DNA of 64,000 nucleotides from Gigaspora rosea (taxonomy: Eukaryota > Glomeromycota > Glomeromycetes > Diversisporales > Gigasporaceae). Location: NCBI GenBank assembly GCA_003550325.1, contig QKWP01002122.1:13382-77381 (forward strand). The letters are read 5' to 3'. Positions 1-12,077 of the stretch are shown here, in pieces (positions within the stretch are counted from its first letter, which is position 1; every line of letters starts with the position of its first letter). The translations under genes were made by a program, and so were the position numbers. The notes beneath the pieces were generated by a model. It did no database searches. It saw only the letters and a list, made by a program, of their open reading frames with translations, and was not told the origin of the DNA.

Positions 1-966
1 TTTTTTTTTTTTAATAAATTATTATTCTTTCAATGTATGAAAATTTAGCTAGTATTTAATATTTAGGCGAATTTATTTTTATTCGCTTTTTATTTAGTTA
101 TTTTTTTTTAATTTTTTTACATTACATGTATTATTATTATATTATATATTTTAATAAAATATTTATAAATTACATTGTTAAAATATAGTATAAATATTCA
201 AATATATTCTTTTAATGTATGAATATTTAGCTAGCATTTAATATTTAAACGAGCATAAAGTAATTTATTTTTATTCGCACCCCTGGTCTGCGCAGAATTT
301 ATAAAAAAAATTTCTGTAAGTATAGTTGTGGGGTCACAGATCTTCGCAAATTTTTAATTATTGTATTTTTTTAGAAATCTGCACAGATCTGAACATAAAA
401 AATTCTCCCGATGAAGATGATCTCATGTAACACAATCACATTACATATCCTGGTATTAATTGAACCCTAGCTTTATCATTAAAAATATAGTATGTATACT
501 TAAAAGTATAAAGAAATTTTTTAGAATATTGTACTCACAAGTATAAATGAGTATACTCTATAGTATAATGAGTATACTCTATAATAAATATATACTATAC
601 TAGATAAACAATCAGTACGCATACTTAACACCATATCTCCCAGTTAAAACTCACCTAGATTTGTATATCTATAATTAAATTAGTAGAGGAGCTATATAAG
701 GTCATATAGTAGATCAGATAGAGATTTTACATAAGGCTAGTCCTAATGGAAAGCATTGGTTATTAGTATATTGTTGGTCAGAGAGACCACATATATAGCT
801 ATAAATATAAGAAATTCTAGTGCGTAATCGTGTAGTAGATTGGTTAGAAGGGTGAGAAGAAGTAGATAGTAAAGTAAGAGTATTTGTAAGTTGTTTTTTA
901 TAGGTAGATAGTTTAGTACAGTAGGGTTTTCATATATTTTTATAGATGTTTTATGATATTTTGAGA
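1..966. other. AT-rich stretch without a recognised gene
   Basis: No coding frame of note is open here. A block of about 45 bp near position 25 recurs as a direct repeat near 208, about 183 bp downstream, sharing the words AATGTATGAA, TTTAGCTAG and ATTTAATATTTA. Around 275-385 there are scattered TTCTGCGCAG and CTGCACAGATCT words that resemble the ends of other repeats in the window. From 700 to 960 short protein-like stretches are visible but I cannot assign them. Confidence 0.5.
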
Positions 967-1834
967 TAGTGATCTAAACTGGGTTAAACCGGTTAACCAA
1001 TAACTGGACCCGTTGAAAAAATCTGTAACTGGTTAATCCTAATTAAAACCTTTGGTTAACTGGTGAAACTCTATAAATTATTTATAATAGTTTATCATCA
1101 GAAATAATATAAACTATAATCATATAATTGCAGTGCTATATTCAAATTTTTTGATTAATTTAAAATTTCGTAGTAATTTTTGTCGATAAAAAAATTTTGA
1201 TTTTAATGCAAAAGATTGAAATGAAAGAGCAGTAATGCTTACAATGCAAGCTTAGATTTTATCATCCAAATCACTAAGTTTTTTGATTGGGTATGTAGTG
1301 AACCTTGTCCAGAATTTTAATTAATGAATTGTATTTAGATATTTGTATATTTACAGAATATCTGGATATATCATTTATCATATAAAGCTTTCGAAACCTT
1401 AAGAACACTACAAATACAGCATACTGTATATTGTTCTAATATCATATGATACTGAGTTTTTAATTTCATTCTCTATAATATATCCGGGCCTTTTAATAAA
1501 TATTTTTTATAATATATCGGGCCTTTACAACTCTAAAATTATATGTATCTTTTTAAAACATATGATAATAAAGCTTTATATTTAGCATTGTTCGGGCTAG
1601 AAAATATTTATATCATCCGAAATTAATAATAAAATACCTGTTTTTTATAAAAAATAAATATCAGTTAATTTTTATTCATTCCGATTATGTTAGAAACTCG
1701 AATCAACAAGATTTTAAATTAAGTTATCTGAATCTGATTGAAATAAAATTTTCACATATAAATGTACTTGGCTAAACGTAACTCGGGTGGTTCACTAGTT
1801 AACCCAGTTATTCATTGAATGGTTCAGATCACTA
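967..1834. mobile_element. Non-autonomous hAT-type element, 868 bp
   Basis: The ends are imperfect inverted repeats: the left end starts TAGTGATCTAAAC and the reverse complement of the right end starts TAGTGATCTGAAC. Similarity continues inward through the words ATAACTGG and ACCCG. The element is flanked by a perfect 8-bp direct repeat TTTTGAGA (959-966 and 1835-1842), the target duplication length of hAT elements. No transposase frame is present, so it must have been moved in trans. Confidence 0.75.
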
Positions 1835-1974
1835 TTTTGAGAAGTAGTTTTATAGTGATATCTGATGCTAACTTATAGGAGCAGGTAAAATTAGAAATTA
1901 TATTAATAAGTAAAATTGGAATGAATTCTTGAATAGTTGTATAAATATTAGTTGCTTTATCAGCAAAAATATAT

Positions 1975-2255
1975 ATGCATAAACTTGCGCAAGTTTTTAC
2001 AGTATGTAAAAAAATCGTAAACTTACGTAATATTTAGTGTAAAATTGTGTAAGTCTTATGATGTGTAAGAAAATTGTAAATTTATGTAAAATTTTTCATA
2101 AAGTTATGATTTTCTTATGGTGTATATGGAAATTATAAATTTATATACAATTTTTACGTAAATTTACAATTTTTTTATAGTACATAAGAAATTGTAAACT
2201 TACATAAAAATTTTACATAAATTTACGATTTTTTTACAGTGCATAAAAAAAATAA
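1975..2255. repeat. Tandem array, unit about 59-60 bp
   Basis: About four and a half diverged units follow each other. Each contains ATTGTAAACTTA, a TTTTACATAAATTTACGA-like block, a T run and a word like CAGTGCATAAG. Units differ mainly by transitions and small indels. No coding frame runs through it. Confidence 0.75.
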
Positions 2256-2479
2256 AAACCTATTTTACACTAATTTTCGAATTATTTCAAAATAAATCAA
2301 TGTTTAGCTAATATTTTCGAAATATTTCAATAATTGATTGTTTTGACCGTAAAAAAAAAAAAATAAGTTCAAAATTTCTTAAGCCTATTGGATTCGTAAG
2401 CTACTATGGATCATAAAAATATATTTCACAAAATGTATGAAAAAAAACTTAAAAAAAAGGCCATTTTGATTAATTTTTA

Positions 2480-4080
2480 CCTCTCTCTCCCTTTTTTTTT
2501 TTTAATATTTCGAATACTTTTGAAATATTTTAGAACAATCTGTAACCTGGATCATATCAAGAACACGTTTGACTAATATTTTTGAAATGTTTCAATGATT
2601 TTTGATGATTGTACTACAAGATCAGATTAGATCTTTGTTTATTTTTTTGTTTATAATTTAGATCTTCTACCAATTTTATATTGTTTCTTCGTTTTCCTTA
2701 TATTTTTTTTGGTTTCGTTTCATTTTTTTTAGTTTTGTTTTGTTTTTTTTTATTTTTTAATTTTTTTTTATTTTTTAATTTTTAATTTTTTTTATTTTAT
2801 TTCTATACTTTACCACTAGCACTTTGCAAGAAATCCAACGACTTTTTGGCACTTTGTACAAGCCAACTCATTCTTTCGACATTTGCAAGAACATATTTAG
2901 CAATTTCTAAATTTCAAGAATGCAAGTTTTTTTTCGCAAGTTTTTGCAAGATTTCGTTTTATTTATTTTTTCGTTTCATGTTTTTTGTTTTTGTTTTTTT
3001 TTTTTATTTTTATTAATTTATTTTATTTTGGCACTTTGCAAAAACTTTCAACGATTTCTGAATGCAAAATCATGAACTCTTACTTTATGGAAATGAAGAT
3101 TTGGAGCTTCGTTTATTTTTTACTTAGTTTGCTTATATTTTTGTTTTTTGTTTGTTTTCTTTTTTTTTACTTATTTTTTAATTTTATTTTATTTTATTTA
3201 TCCCTTACTTCTTTTAAAACTTTGCAAAAAAATAAACTTTTTAACACTTTACAAGAAAACCAATTTTAACATTTCCGGCACTTTGCAAGAAGTCATGAAT
3301 ATGAGCAAATATAATTGAATATAAGCAAATATGAGCGAATATAAGCAAATATAATAGTTTATTTTTTTTTGTTTTTGTTTTTTTTATTATTTTTTTGGGG
3401 TTGTTTTTTGGTTTTTGTTTGTTTTTTTTTTACTAGCACTTTTTAGGAAGTTGCGAATTAAATGAATATAAGCGAATATAATAGTTAAACAAAGAAGAAG
3501 AGAAATAATAGCTAACTACAGGGTAAGAAAAATAAGTATATAGAGCTAGTATTATACAACGAAGTGTGAAAGTAGTTTAAAATATTACTATTTTTTCATT
3601 TTTGTTTTTTTTGTTTTATTTTTTTTGTTTTTTTTTTTATTTTAGAAAGTAGTGAATATGAGCGAATATAAGCGAACATTATAGTTAAAACAAAGAAGAA
3701 AAGAAATAATAGCTAACTGCAGGGTGAAAAAAATAAGTGTTTAGAGCTAGCATTATGTGACAAAGTGCGGAAGGGTTCAAAATATTACTATTTTTTTCAG
3801 GTTTGTTTTTTTCATTATTTTTTCAATTTTAGTTTTTTTTTGTTTTTATTTTTTTTGTCATTTTTTTTATTTTTTTGTAAAAAATATATAATAATATATA
3901 ATAAAATATATAATATTATTAAAAATATATATTAAATTAAAATATAATGTATAATAATAATAAATAAATAAATATAAAATTTTATATTAAATTGCAAAAC
4001 CTTGTGAAAATATGCAGAAACATGCAAAAATTTGTAAAATATTTAAAAAATTTGCAAAAAGTATAATTATGTGAATTTTA
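2480..4080 (+). repeat. T-rich dispersed repeat, copy A
   Basis: A long T-rich block with recurring words CACTTTGCAAGAA, GATCAGATTAGATCT and AATAATAGCTAACT. The same order of words recurs on the minus strand at about 33435-34840. The match includes the tail with AAATTTGCAAAA and ATTATGTGAAT. Copy A also carries short arrays of GAATATAAGC-like units around 3295-3356, 3464-3484 and 3653-3678. No coding frame is convincing; the 94-codon frame at 2985 is a by-product of the T runs. The class is unknown. Confidence 0.6.
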
Positions 4081-4630
4081 TTATTAATTGATTATTAATT
4101 GATTGTAATATATCATTGATTTATGCCAGTTTTCGCAAGTTTTCAATGTTTGTTGTTTATAATATTTTGCTATATTTCAAATTTACTATGCCGTAAAGTT
4201 CGTAATTATTACACCTTCATAATACTTCGAAGTAACTATAGCATAAACTTTCATAATTATTACCCCTACGTAATACTCTGAACTAATCGTAAGTTTTTTG
4301 TAAGTTTATCCCTGCATAAAAACTTATGGAGGTTTACGCATATTTTTTTTTGCTGATGTATAATAAACAAGTTTTGTACTCAAGAAAATGAGAGCACAAA
4401 ACTAGTGAAAGTGCAAGTATAAGTGAAATTCGTAGCGCACTTAAATACACTGCAGAATATACAAGCAAAAAAAGTTCGGACAATGAGTTTGTGGTATTTG
4501 TGAAAGAAGCACCTAAGGAATAATCATTTTTTAAAGAAATTTGTTTTTTTTCTAGTTTTTGTTTTTTGAAAACACATTTATTTTTAATGTATTTTTAATC
4601 TATGCAATAACATTTTTTAACCCCGATTTA

Positions 4631-4995
4631 TAATGATTTTTTTATCGATTTTGCTATTTAAATAAATAATTGTTATAGCGATTTTAATGATTTAAAATGA
4701 ATGTAATGTTCTACTTTTAAAGATTTATTTATGAATAGTTACAAAATTCTATTTCGATTTTTACCGATTTTGATGTTTAAATAAATAATTGTTATAGCTA
4801 TTTTAACAATTTAAAATGAATATAATTTCTACTTTTAATGATTTATATGCGAATGGTTATGAAATTCTATTTCGATTTTTATCGATTTTGATGTTTAAAT
4901 AAATGATTGTTATGGCTATTTTAACGATTTAAATGAATGTATTGTGTTACTTTTAATGATTTATTTACAAATGGTTACGAAAATTCTATTTCGAT
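4631..4995. repeat. Tandem repeat, unit about 120 bp, ending next to the LTR element
   Basis: Three units, each holding TATCGATTTTG, TTTAAATAAAT, ATTGTTATAG, a AATTTAAAATGAAT block and AAATTCTATTTCGA. The start-to-start distances I measured are about 128 and 118 bp. The array stops about 10 bp before the 5' LTR. Confidence 0.7.
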
Positions 4996-5104
4996 TCCAA
5001 TTAACTGTTATAAAATAGGTTTTAGTTAATTTTGGTAAAAATTAGTTGAGAAATTAGAACTTAATAAGGAAATTTTGTAATAACCGTATCTAGTAATAGT
5101 AATA

Positions 5105-5444
5105 CAGTCAACCCTCCATAAATGCAACTCATAGGGACAAGTCTACAACGTGCATTTAGGGAGGGTTGCATTTAGAGAGAGCCAATTAAATTGCAGCTTT
5201 AAAAATTAGATCATCAAGTTTGTATAACTTCTACTAAAACTGTATAACCTATCTTAAATACTAAAATTTGATTGGCTACGTGCATTTAGGGAGGTTAGTA
5301 TAATATAAAATGTTATTCAAGAGAACGTGCATTTACAGAATATAGAACGTGCATTTAGCACTAATAACATTTTACGGAATAGAAAAAATGTGCATTTAGG
5401 GAGGTATTGCATTTATGGAGGTTGCATTTATGAAGGTCTGACTG
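5105..5444. mobile_element. Pogo/mariner-like MITE, 340 bp, inside the 5' LTR
   Basis: The left end is CAGTCAACCCTCCATAAATG and the reverse complement of the right end is CAGTCAGACCTTCATAAATG. TA lies on both sides (5103-5104 and 5445-5446). The 3' LTR has a single TA at the same place (15220-15221), which shows the empty site. Internally, GTGCATTTAGGGAGG words are repeated. It encodes nothing, so it is a non-autonomous Tc1/mariner-superfamily element, pogo-like by its CAGTC start. Confidence 0.88.
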
Positions 5445-5483
5445 TATGCGAAATTGATGTACAATGACACTCAATGACGCTTA

Positions 5484-5723
5484 GGCCACTTCAATTTAAT
5501 TTTCTGTTAACATAAAATAAAATAGCTCGTAAGAGGGGAGGAGGGTATAAAAAATAAACAAATTAATAAAAAATACGGTAATTCTATTGGCTACAAAAAA
5601 TTTAAATTTATAAAAAGCAAATTCTGCAATCTGATTGGCTAATATGATGTTTTTTTTTTCACCTAAAATTTTAAAAAATAGAGGGGGGGACTATGTTAAA
5701 CAGAAAATCAAATTGGTCTGGCC
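5484..5723. mobile_element. Harbinger/Tourist-like MITE, 240 bp, inside the 5' LTR
   Basis: The left end is GGCCACTTCAATTTAATTTT and the reverse complement of the right end is GGCCAGACCAATTTGATTTT. The target duplication is TTA (5481-5483 and 5724-5726). The 3' LTR lacks the insertion. The GGCC start and a 3-bp TTA duplication are typical of PIF/Harbinger MITEs. No protein is encoded. Confidence 0.85.
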
Positions 5724-5822
5724 TTAGCGACGCTTAATGATGCTTAGCGATGCTTAATGATGCTTAGTGACACTTAATGACGCTTAGCGACGTTTAATGA
5801 CGTTTAGCGATGCTTAGCTCAA
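5724..5822 (+). promoter_or_regulatory. 10-bp phased repeats in the LTR U3 region
   Basis: Units of the form GATGCTTAGC, GACGCTTAAT and GACACTTAAT follow each other at an exact 10-bp step. The same array in the 3' LTR (about 15238-15347) shows about eleven units without interruption. In the 5' LTR the first units are cut off by the Harbinger-like MITE. A repeat that matches the helical turn just upstream of a TATA box suggests a binding array for a transcription factor; that function is inferred. Confidence 0.6.
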
Positions 5823-5826
5823 TAGA

Positions 5827-5834
5827 TATATAAA
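5827..5834 (+). promoter_or_regulatory. TATA box of the 5' LTR
   Basis: TATATAAA directly downstream of the 10-bp repeat array. The same word lies at 15359-15366 in the 3' LTR. Confidence 0.6.
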
Positions 5835-6168
5835 CCCATCTTATTTTCCTTAGTTTTAAACAGATCCAGGCATTATATTTTATATTTACCTTTATATTTT
5901 TATTACTCTCCTCTCTTATTATTAATAAACTCTTGGTATTTCTAAGGAACAGACACCTTGGAATAGCCCTCTTGTTAAATTAATAAACTGTCCATTATCT
6001 CTTGTTGTTTTATACCGAACTACTTTAGAGAAGTGTATAGTTTCTTACAGACATAAAAGAAACTATACTTCCCTCTTGCACACCGCTTTAGCCCAAAGTA
6101 AGGGATTTCAGAAGCTATGTGATTGTTACTTTATCGGAATTAGAGAAGGCTTCCGGTACTGTAACATT

Positions 6169-6184
6169 TGGTGCCTTCTGGCGG
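6169..6184 (+). other. Primer-binding site of the LTR element
   Basis: TGGTGCCTTCTGGCGG starts two bases after the 5' LTR. It begins with the TGG expected for pairing with the CCA end of a tRNA. I could not name the tRNA. Confidence 0.6.
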
Positions 6185-6458
6185 AATTCTAATTAAATTA
6201 TTGGATATTATTAAAGAATTTGGAAATTACTTTTGGCAGAAAATTTATTTATTTATTTTTGGCTATTACTAACTCTCTTGCACTCTTATTATTTTCTTAC
6301 TACTTACTTGGAATTTTCTTTCTGTTGAACATTAACTATTTGTTATATTTTGGAGATTAAAATTTTGTTAACAACTTACTATTAATCTTTTATTTTTGGA
6401 GATATTTCTATTACTCTTTTATTAGTTTCCTTGAGACTTGGAAACTGACTTCTTTATA

Positions 6459-8255
6459 TGAATAGAGCATATGAACTATACTTAGAACAAATTGAAGTAC
6501 ACGAAACAAGTCATCATTCCTCACTCGCAGTAAACGTTTTACAAGCCTACCATCCTGATTTATCCTGTACCGTCTGTTATTCTGTTGCTAATTTACATTG
6601 TTTTTTTTGACGAATTTTGGGAACATATCAAGAAAACTATTTTGCTACCCAATATTCCCAAAAAACAAACGATGCTTACCGTGTCCTAGTTACTGCCACT
6701 ACTTATAATACCGCTAGTGCCGCTGCTTGAGATATTGTCTTTAGTTGCCGCTATAGTAACGACCTTTTAGACCCAAAAGAAGTTATTGCTGAGTTACTTT
6801 TTGTACATACTCCCTATACACTTGCACCTACCTTACCTCTTGATTTTGAAGCTACACTATTTGATTTTCATATCGAGGATTTTTTATCTTTTACGCCTGC
6901 TCCAACTCAACTAAGGACTGAAAACCTTCTATTTGATTTTCAAAATCAATTAAGGGGAATTAAATTAAACTTTAACACTTCCCCACCCAGATCTATATAT
7001 ACTTTAGGACCTGAACAGTTAGCTGACGCTAGTGTTGGTTCTTCCACTAATACTTATATACCAATCCCTCCAAGACTTGAGTTTCCTTCTTCACCTATCT
7101 CAGAAATTCCATATCATTATACTCAAGAAACTACTCCTCCCCCACAAAATCGCTTTCTTTGCTATTTACAACAAACCTTTTCTCCTGCTACTTGCACAAC
7201 TGTTCCTCCACCTCCTTCTGTAACTGAATTTTATCCTACTATTAATTTAGATATAAACGTTACTCCACACCATATATCTCTATTACTTAACACACCTCCT
7301 CTTATCAACCAAAACTTAATTGACCCCCTTGACCAATATATTCAAAACCGAGACGCTACTATTGTTAGATCTGACTCTCCACAACAATTTGAGGAAATAT
7401 ATTTACAACCTTTTGCTAAAAAATTAAACCCTATCTTATCTCTTAACCAACTAGACGAAGGAAATCCAATGGGAGACACTGCTTTACGAGCTACTGCACA
7501 AGCCATAACTAATCTTGCTGCAGCCCTGGAGCAAGGTTCTGAGAAAACTCTTATAACTGTTGCAGATTTTTATGGTGACGGACCCAAGACCCTGCTGACT
7601 GGCTAAAGGAATTCAGAAGAGCTGCCACTGCTAATAAATGGAGTGCTGAATAAAAACTCCAACTCACTCCTGTGTAGCTTAAAGGAGTGCTCTGGACTGG
7701 TACTAAGCTTTAAATCCACTACCCAATGCTTTTAATGATGATACAGCTCAAGACCGAAGTTTTCAACATCTTTTTAAAGTACATTTCTATACTACCAAGC
7801 AAAAGGCTATTTGGCAAAAACAGCTTTTCGATATTAAGCAAGGACCCACAGAAACTGTGGATGGATATGTCAACCGATTTCGTACATTACAAAAAAAAGT
7901 GGACCCAGATGGTGTTTTTTCAGCTGATTTTGTTAAACAACTTTTTATGCAAGGCTTGCGTCCTGAGTATGGAGTTAATGTTCAAGCTACTGTACCTAAT
8001 ACCTTGGACAATGCTATTGAAGTAGCTCTTCGCTAGGAAACCAGAAAATTAATGACTACCCCTACTACTAATACCGACCAAGCTATTCAACAACTTATGG
8101 ACCAAATTGCTAAGCTTAGTATTAACTTAGCCCAGACACAGACCACCCTACCTTTTTTGTTAATTATGCTAACAACTGTGCCCAAATCCCTCAAATAAAA
8201 GAACCTCCTATTTGTTATTATTGTGGACGCACTGGACATTTTATTCGTGATTGTA
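6459..8255 (+). pseudogene. gag-like region of the LTR fossil
   Basis: Protein-like sequence runs from about 6459. A proline-rich middle is followed by a retrotransposon gag domain at about 7580-8040. A CCHC zinc knuckle of form C-x2-C-x4-H-x4-C lies near 8210-8250 (CYYCGRTGHFIRDC). This part would coat the element's RNA. Broken in several places. Confidence 0.75.
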
Positions 8256-8599
8256 ATAGTAGAAAACAAGACCAACAACAAAGGTCCAACTCTCATCATA
8301 ATAATAACAATAATAATCGGAACTGAAATAACAATCAAAATAGGGACTGAAATGGTCGCTCCTCTGATTGCTATTCCAATAACAGAGACCGTTCTCATAG
8401 TCGTAATAATTTTCGTTCTAGGAGCCAATCTAGGAATAATAATTATAGAAGCCGAAATAATGATAACTATCGCTCTTACCAAAATTCTTCTAATCGGTCT
8501 TCTTCTCCTTATTATCGAAGTATTAATTATCTTACACAAAATCAGATCCAGACACCTTCTCTCACTGCTAACAAGTGGGAAACACTGCTCAATAATTCA

Positions 8600-9015
8600 T
8601 CTATCTGAGGTGCCTTGGCTTCTCACCTTTATAAAAAAGCCAAAAATGCCAATCTTGTTCAAACTTCTGTCTACACTATACTTGTCAAATGTAATGTTTC
8701 TCTTTGGAATAAACCCTATCAAGCTATTATTGATAGTGGTGATTCAATCAGCATGATTGCTCACAAGACAGTCAAAAAACTTGAATTGACCATTGAGAAG
8801 GCCTCTAATAGCCTTATAACCCTTGCAGTTAGAACCTTCACTTGACTTTTAGAAATCATAAAAAAGCTACCAGTTAAAATTGATCATATTACTATCCCTC
8901 TTACTGTAGAAGTAGTAGACACTACTTCTTACTCTCTTCTCTTAGGCAATGACTGGAATCAAAAGGTAGAAGCCAATTATAATTGGAAAAATGGCTGTTA
9001 TACTTTTAAATAGGA
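8600..9015 (+). pseudogene. Retropepsin-like protease region of the LTR fossil
   Basis: A hydrophobic strand followed by an active-site-like AIIDSGDS stands where Ty3 elements have DTG/DSG aspartic protease motifs. It is followed by a second strand with LLLGNDW, a usual feature of this protease family. It lies just downstream of the zinc knuckle, as expected. Confidence 0.7.
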
Positions 9016-9224
9016 AAATAAGAAACATACTATCCCTACTACTTATAAAAGCAACCAGCCTCTACCTAGTCAACCCACTGTTACCGCACCAAATGAATTA
9101 GACCTATATGAACCAGAATACTTATATCTCAGAGAAGCTTATGCTTTTGATCGAGAAGATTCAGACCAATCTCTCTCACCAAAAGAAAATGAATGGACCA
9201 CTTATTAGACTCGCCATAGAAACA

Positions 9225-10850
9225 GAAAAGCTCCTAAACAGCGTGTCTGTAGAAATTGTGGTTCTCCTGACCACCTCTTTGCAAATTGTCCTACCAACCA
9301 ATATAATCGATGCCAGGAATTTGGTCACATTGCTATTAAATGTCCTAAACAAGCCCAAAGCGTGCTACCTGCTCTATTTGCAATGACTCCAACCATCTGT
9401 ATAAGGACTGTTCTAATAATGTTTGCAGAGGATGCAGTACATTAGGACATATTGAAGCCTATTGTCCTTTTATCACTTGGAAAAGACAAAACTTGGTTTA
9501 TTAGTGCGGATGCACTCTTGATCAAGTTGATAGTTAACATCTACTTACCCATAGCCCTCGCTGTACCCATTATTGTTGCCAATATAAAGTTTCTAACAGA
9601 CCTGAAGTTCTTAAACTTCTTGAAGAAAAACTTGTATGCCCAGGATATTATAATGATTTTCATCGTGCTCTTGACCGAGAAGATTCTAGAAGTATCCATT
9701 TCTTCACCCAAGGTGAAAGATGTGGAATAATAAATCAGACACAAGGCCTAGAATGTATCAATTAGATAGTCTTCGAGAAAATTTATAGTTTTGTGAATTG
9801 GAACACCTCTACGCATACAAGGCTAGCCAAGATATCCAGTATAACCCTAACTATAACCTCTGAACCAGAATTAGATGTTATACTAAATTAACAAAAAATG
9901 CGGGACATCAGTATGAAATGAACCAGACCAGAATTTACCGACTTGCTAAAATTCTCTTGGATGAAAATGACCAAACTATCACCCAGGCCTTAGAACCTCT
10001 AACCTCTAACCGCATAACTCAACCTTGGAGCTATGAGGAAATGCAACTTATATTGCAAGCTGAATCAAACATATTACCAGTAGCAGAAAATAATATTGAT
10101 CCACTCCAAGCTATATTGGATGAATCCTTTAATACTAGCCACCTAGACTATGACCAGAAGTATGCCCTTGCTATACTTAGAAGAAACTTTACAGTTCCTG
10201 TTGACCTTTGCCAGGAATATTTACATGTTAAACATCAAGAGAAATTGAATGCAAATCAAGGATATTGTGATGATTGCAAACTTTCAAACCCAGAAATTTA
10301 CTCACCACCTATTGAAGAAACTATTAAAGAATTGGATAATGACTCCCAGTTTTATTAGCTTCAACAACAAGTACAACAACAAGACCAACTGATAAAACAA
10401 TTACAAGCAAGAATTGAAACCTTGGAAACCGCTAATGCTCTTTACTATGCTTTTTCCAAGAAGAAGCCCAAAATGCTTACCAATAGGCAAATGCCTTAGA
10501 TACACTCTGTCAAAATTTTTAGAGAATTCTAGGCAGGATCATAAACTACCAGTCGACCCAGACCAGGTCCGTACACCCAGACCTGTAAATATTATTACCC
10601 TTGAACATGAGGAATATACCCTATCGACCCAGACTTCTTTAAATATTGAACCACTTAATAAAGAACAAGGTCTAGCTTTTCAGAAATTATTAGAAAAATT
10701 TGCAGACCTCTTTGCAAATAATATAACTGAGCTAAGACGAACCAATTTGGTAACTCATCGAATCTATACTGAGGATGTACACCCTATTCGCTTTCGACCT
10801 TATTTTGTACATCCGAATAAACACAAGAGGAAATCCAAAGAATGTTAGAA
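9225..10850 (+). pseudogene. Second zinc-knuckle region and linker before reverse transcriptase
   Basis: At about 9239-9360 there is a CCHC motif (CRNCGSPDHLFANC) followed by a partial second one, and more cysteine pairs further on. A 146-codon acidic frame lies at 9918-10358. At 10700-10850 the sequence turns into the usual approach to a Ty3 reverse transcriptase. The extra zinc knuckles after the protease are unusual for the order of a textbook Ty3 element. Confidence 0.5.
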
Positions 10851-11126
10851 CATAAACTCATTTAACCCTCTGACAGTCCGTGAACCTCACCTGTTGTGTT
10901 AGTATAGAAGAAAAATGGCAAACTACGATTCTGTGTAGACTACAGAAAAGTAAATGCTATTACCAAAAAGGATGCTTACCCTCTACCTTGTATTGATGAA
11001 ATGCTTATTGCCCTTACAGAATGCTCTTGGTTCTCTACTTTCGATCTTGCGAGTGGATATTGGCAAGTTGTCATGGACCCCGTAACAAAGAGAAAACTGC
11101 TTGATGCAGAATTTATGAATTTAATA

Positions 11127-11272
11127 TAAGGGGAGTAACAAAAATCAGATGATTTTCTAGAGGGAGGGTCAAAAAAAGTTAAAATTATATATAAGAACTT
11201 GACTATATGTATATTAAAAAATAGGGGGTAGGCCTCTGATAAAAAATAATCAGGTAATTAATAACACTGCCC
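11127..11272. mobile_element. Possible small insertion in the reverse transcriptase region
   Basis: About 146 bp with no match to reverse transcriptase lies between two blocks that should be adjacent. Weak inverted ends (GGGGAGTAAC against GGGCAGTGTT) and a TAAT word on both sides are all that support a transposon. Family unknown. Confidence 0.35.
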
Positions 11273-11338
11273 TAATGCCTTTTGGTCTTTGCAATGCTCC
11301 AGCAACTTTCCAAAGACTAATGGACCATGTGTATAAAG

Positions 11339-12077
11339 TAGTGATGCCAACAAAATAGATTTTTGAAAAAGGCCTATTTTGTCTCCATTAGAGAAAATTA
11401 AAATTGTTTATAAGGAAGAGCAAATCATATCAGCGGATCAGCGTAAATGGGTTTTTTTTCGATAAACTGTTATACAAAAATTTGCTCCTAAGTAATGTTG
11501 AAAAACTAACAAACGAAGTACTTGTTACAACTAACAAAAGAGCCTTTTTGACGTCTAGACAAGTTAAAAAACTAATAAAACTTAATAAAAGTGCTATACT
11601 AAGCTATAGAAAGAAGTACCTTTATCGTTTGTTGAAATATTCGGGTGTTTTAGGATGGGTTGGGCATTGAGAAATGGGTTGGTAACTATCAGGAGTAAAT
11701 TCGGAAGCTAATTTTCAAAAAAATGGCCTTTTTAATATACTTTTAGCTTATAATTAAATACATGAATTTCGTAATTTTCTATATACTTAATTATAAATAC
11801 AAAGCTGGTTAAAAAGCCTGTTTTTTTAAAAATTCGCTTTGTAATAAATTTTCGTGTAAAATTTTTTCGATAACCCTCGATCATGATTGGTCGAGCTGAC
11901 ATGTTACACTGATCCGCTGATATGTAAAATTTATATTGATATGTTCCTTATAATTTCGTCTATTTAAAAAAAGTATCAAATAGTTTTGTCTTTTAAGTAA
12001 AATAGGTCAAAAACAATTTCGTCTTCAAATTTTAATTTTGGGTTTTAGAACCCGAAATGCTTTCGTCCCCATGTATA
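11339..12077. mobile_element. Non-autonomous hAT-like insertion, 739 bp
   Basis: Perfect 8-bp direct repeats GTATAAAG (11331-11338 and 12078-12085) bracket the insertion. It starts TAGTGATGCC and ends CCCATGTATA. Extreme ends pair poorly, but subterminal inverted repeats are clear: ATCAGCGGATCAG near 11429 is matched in reverse near 11909. A CCTATTTT block also recurs inverted. The target repeat fits the hAT pattern with T at position 2 and A at position 7. An 88-codon frame at 11404-11670 inside it has no recognisable match. Confidence 0.7.

Larger units (their letters stand above)
5006..6166 (+). repeat. 5' LTR carrying two nested MITEs
   Basis: It begins TGTTATAAAATAGG and ends CTTCCGGTACTGTAACA. 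Its 1161 bp include a 340-bp and a 240-bp insertion with their target duplications; without them it is about 576 bp, matching the 575-bp 3' LTR. It contains a 10-bp-period repeat, a TATA-like box and an AATAAA word near 5924. Confidence 0.9.

Noticed and set aside
8087-8756. Long overlapping frames on both strands (150 and 177 codons)
   Set aside because: They are out-of-frame readings of the Asn/Arg-rich tail of the gag region of the LTR fossil; the Ile-rich composition is an artefact.
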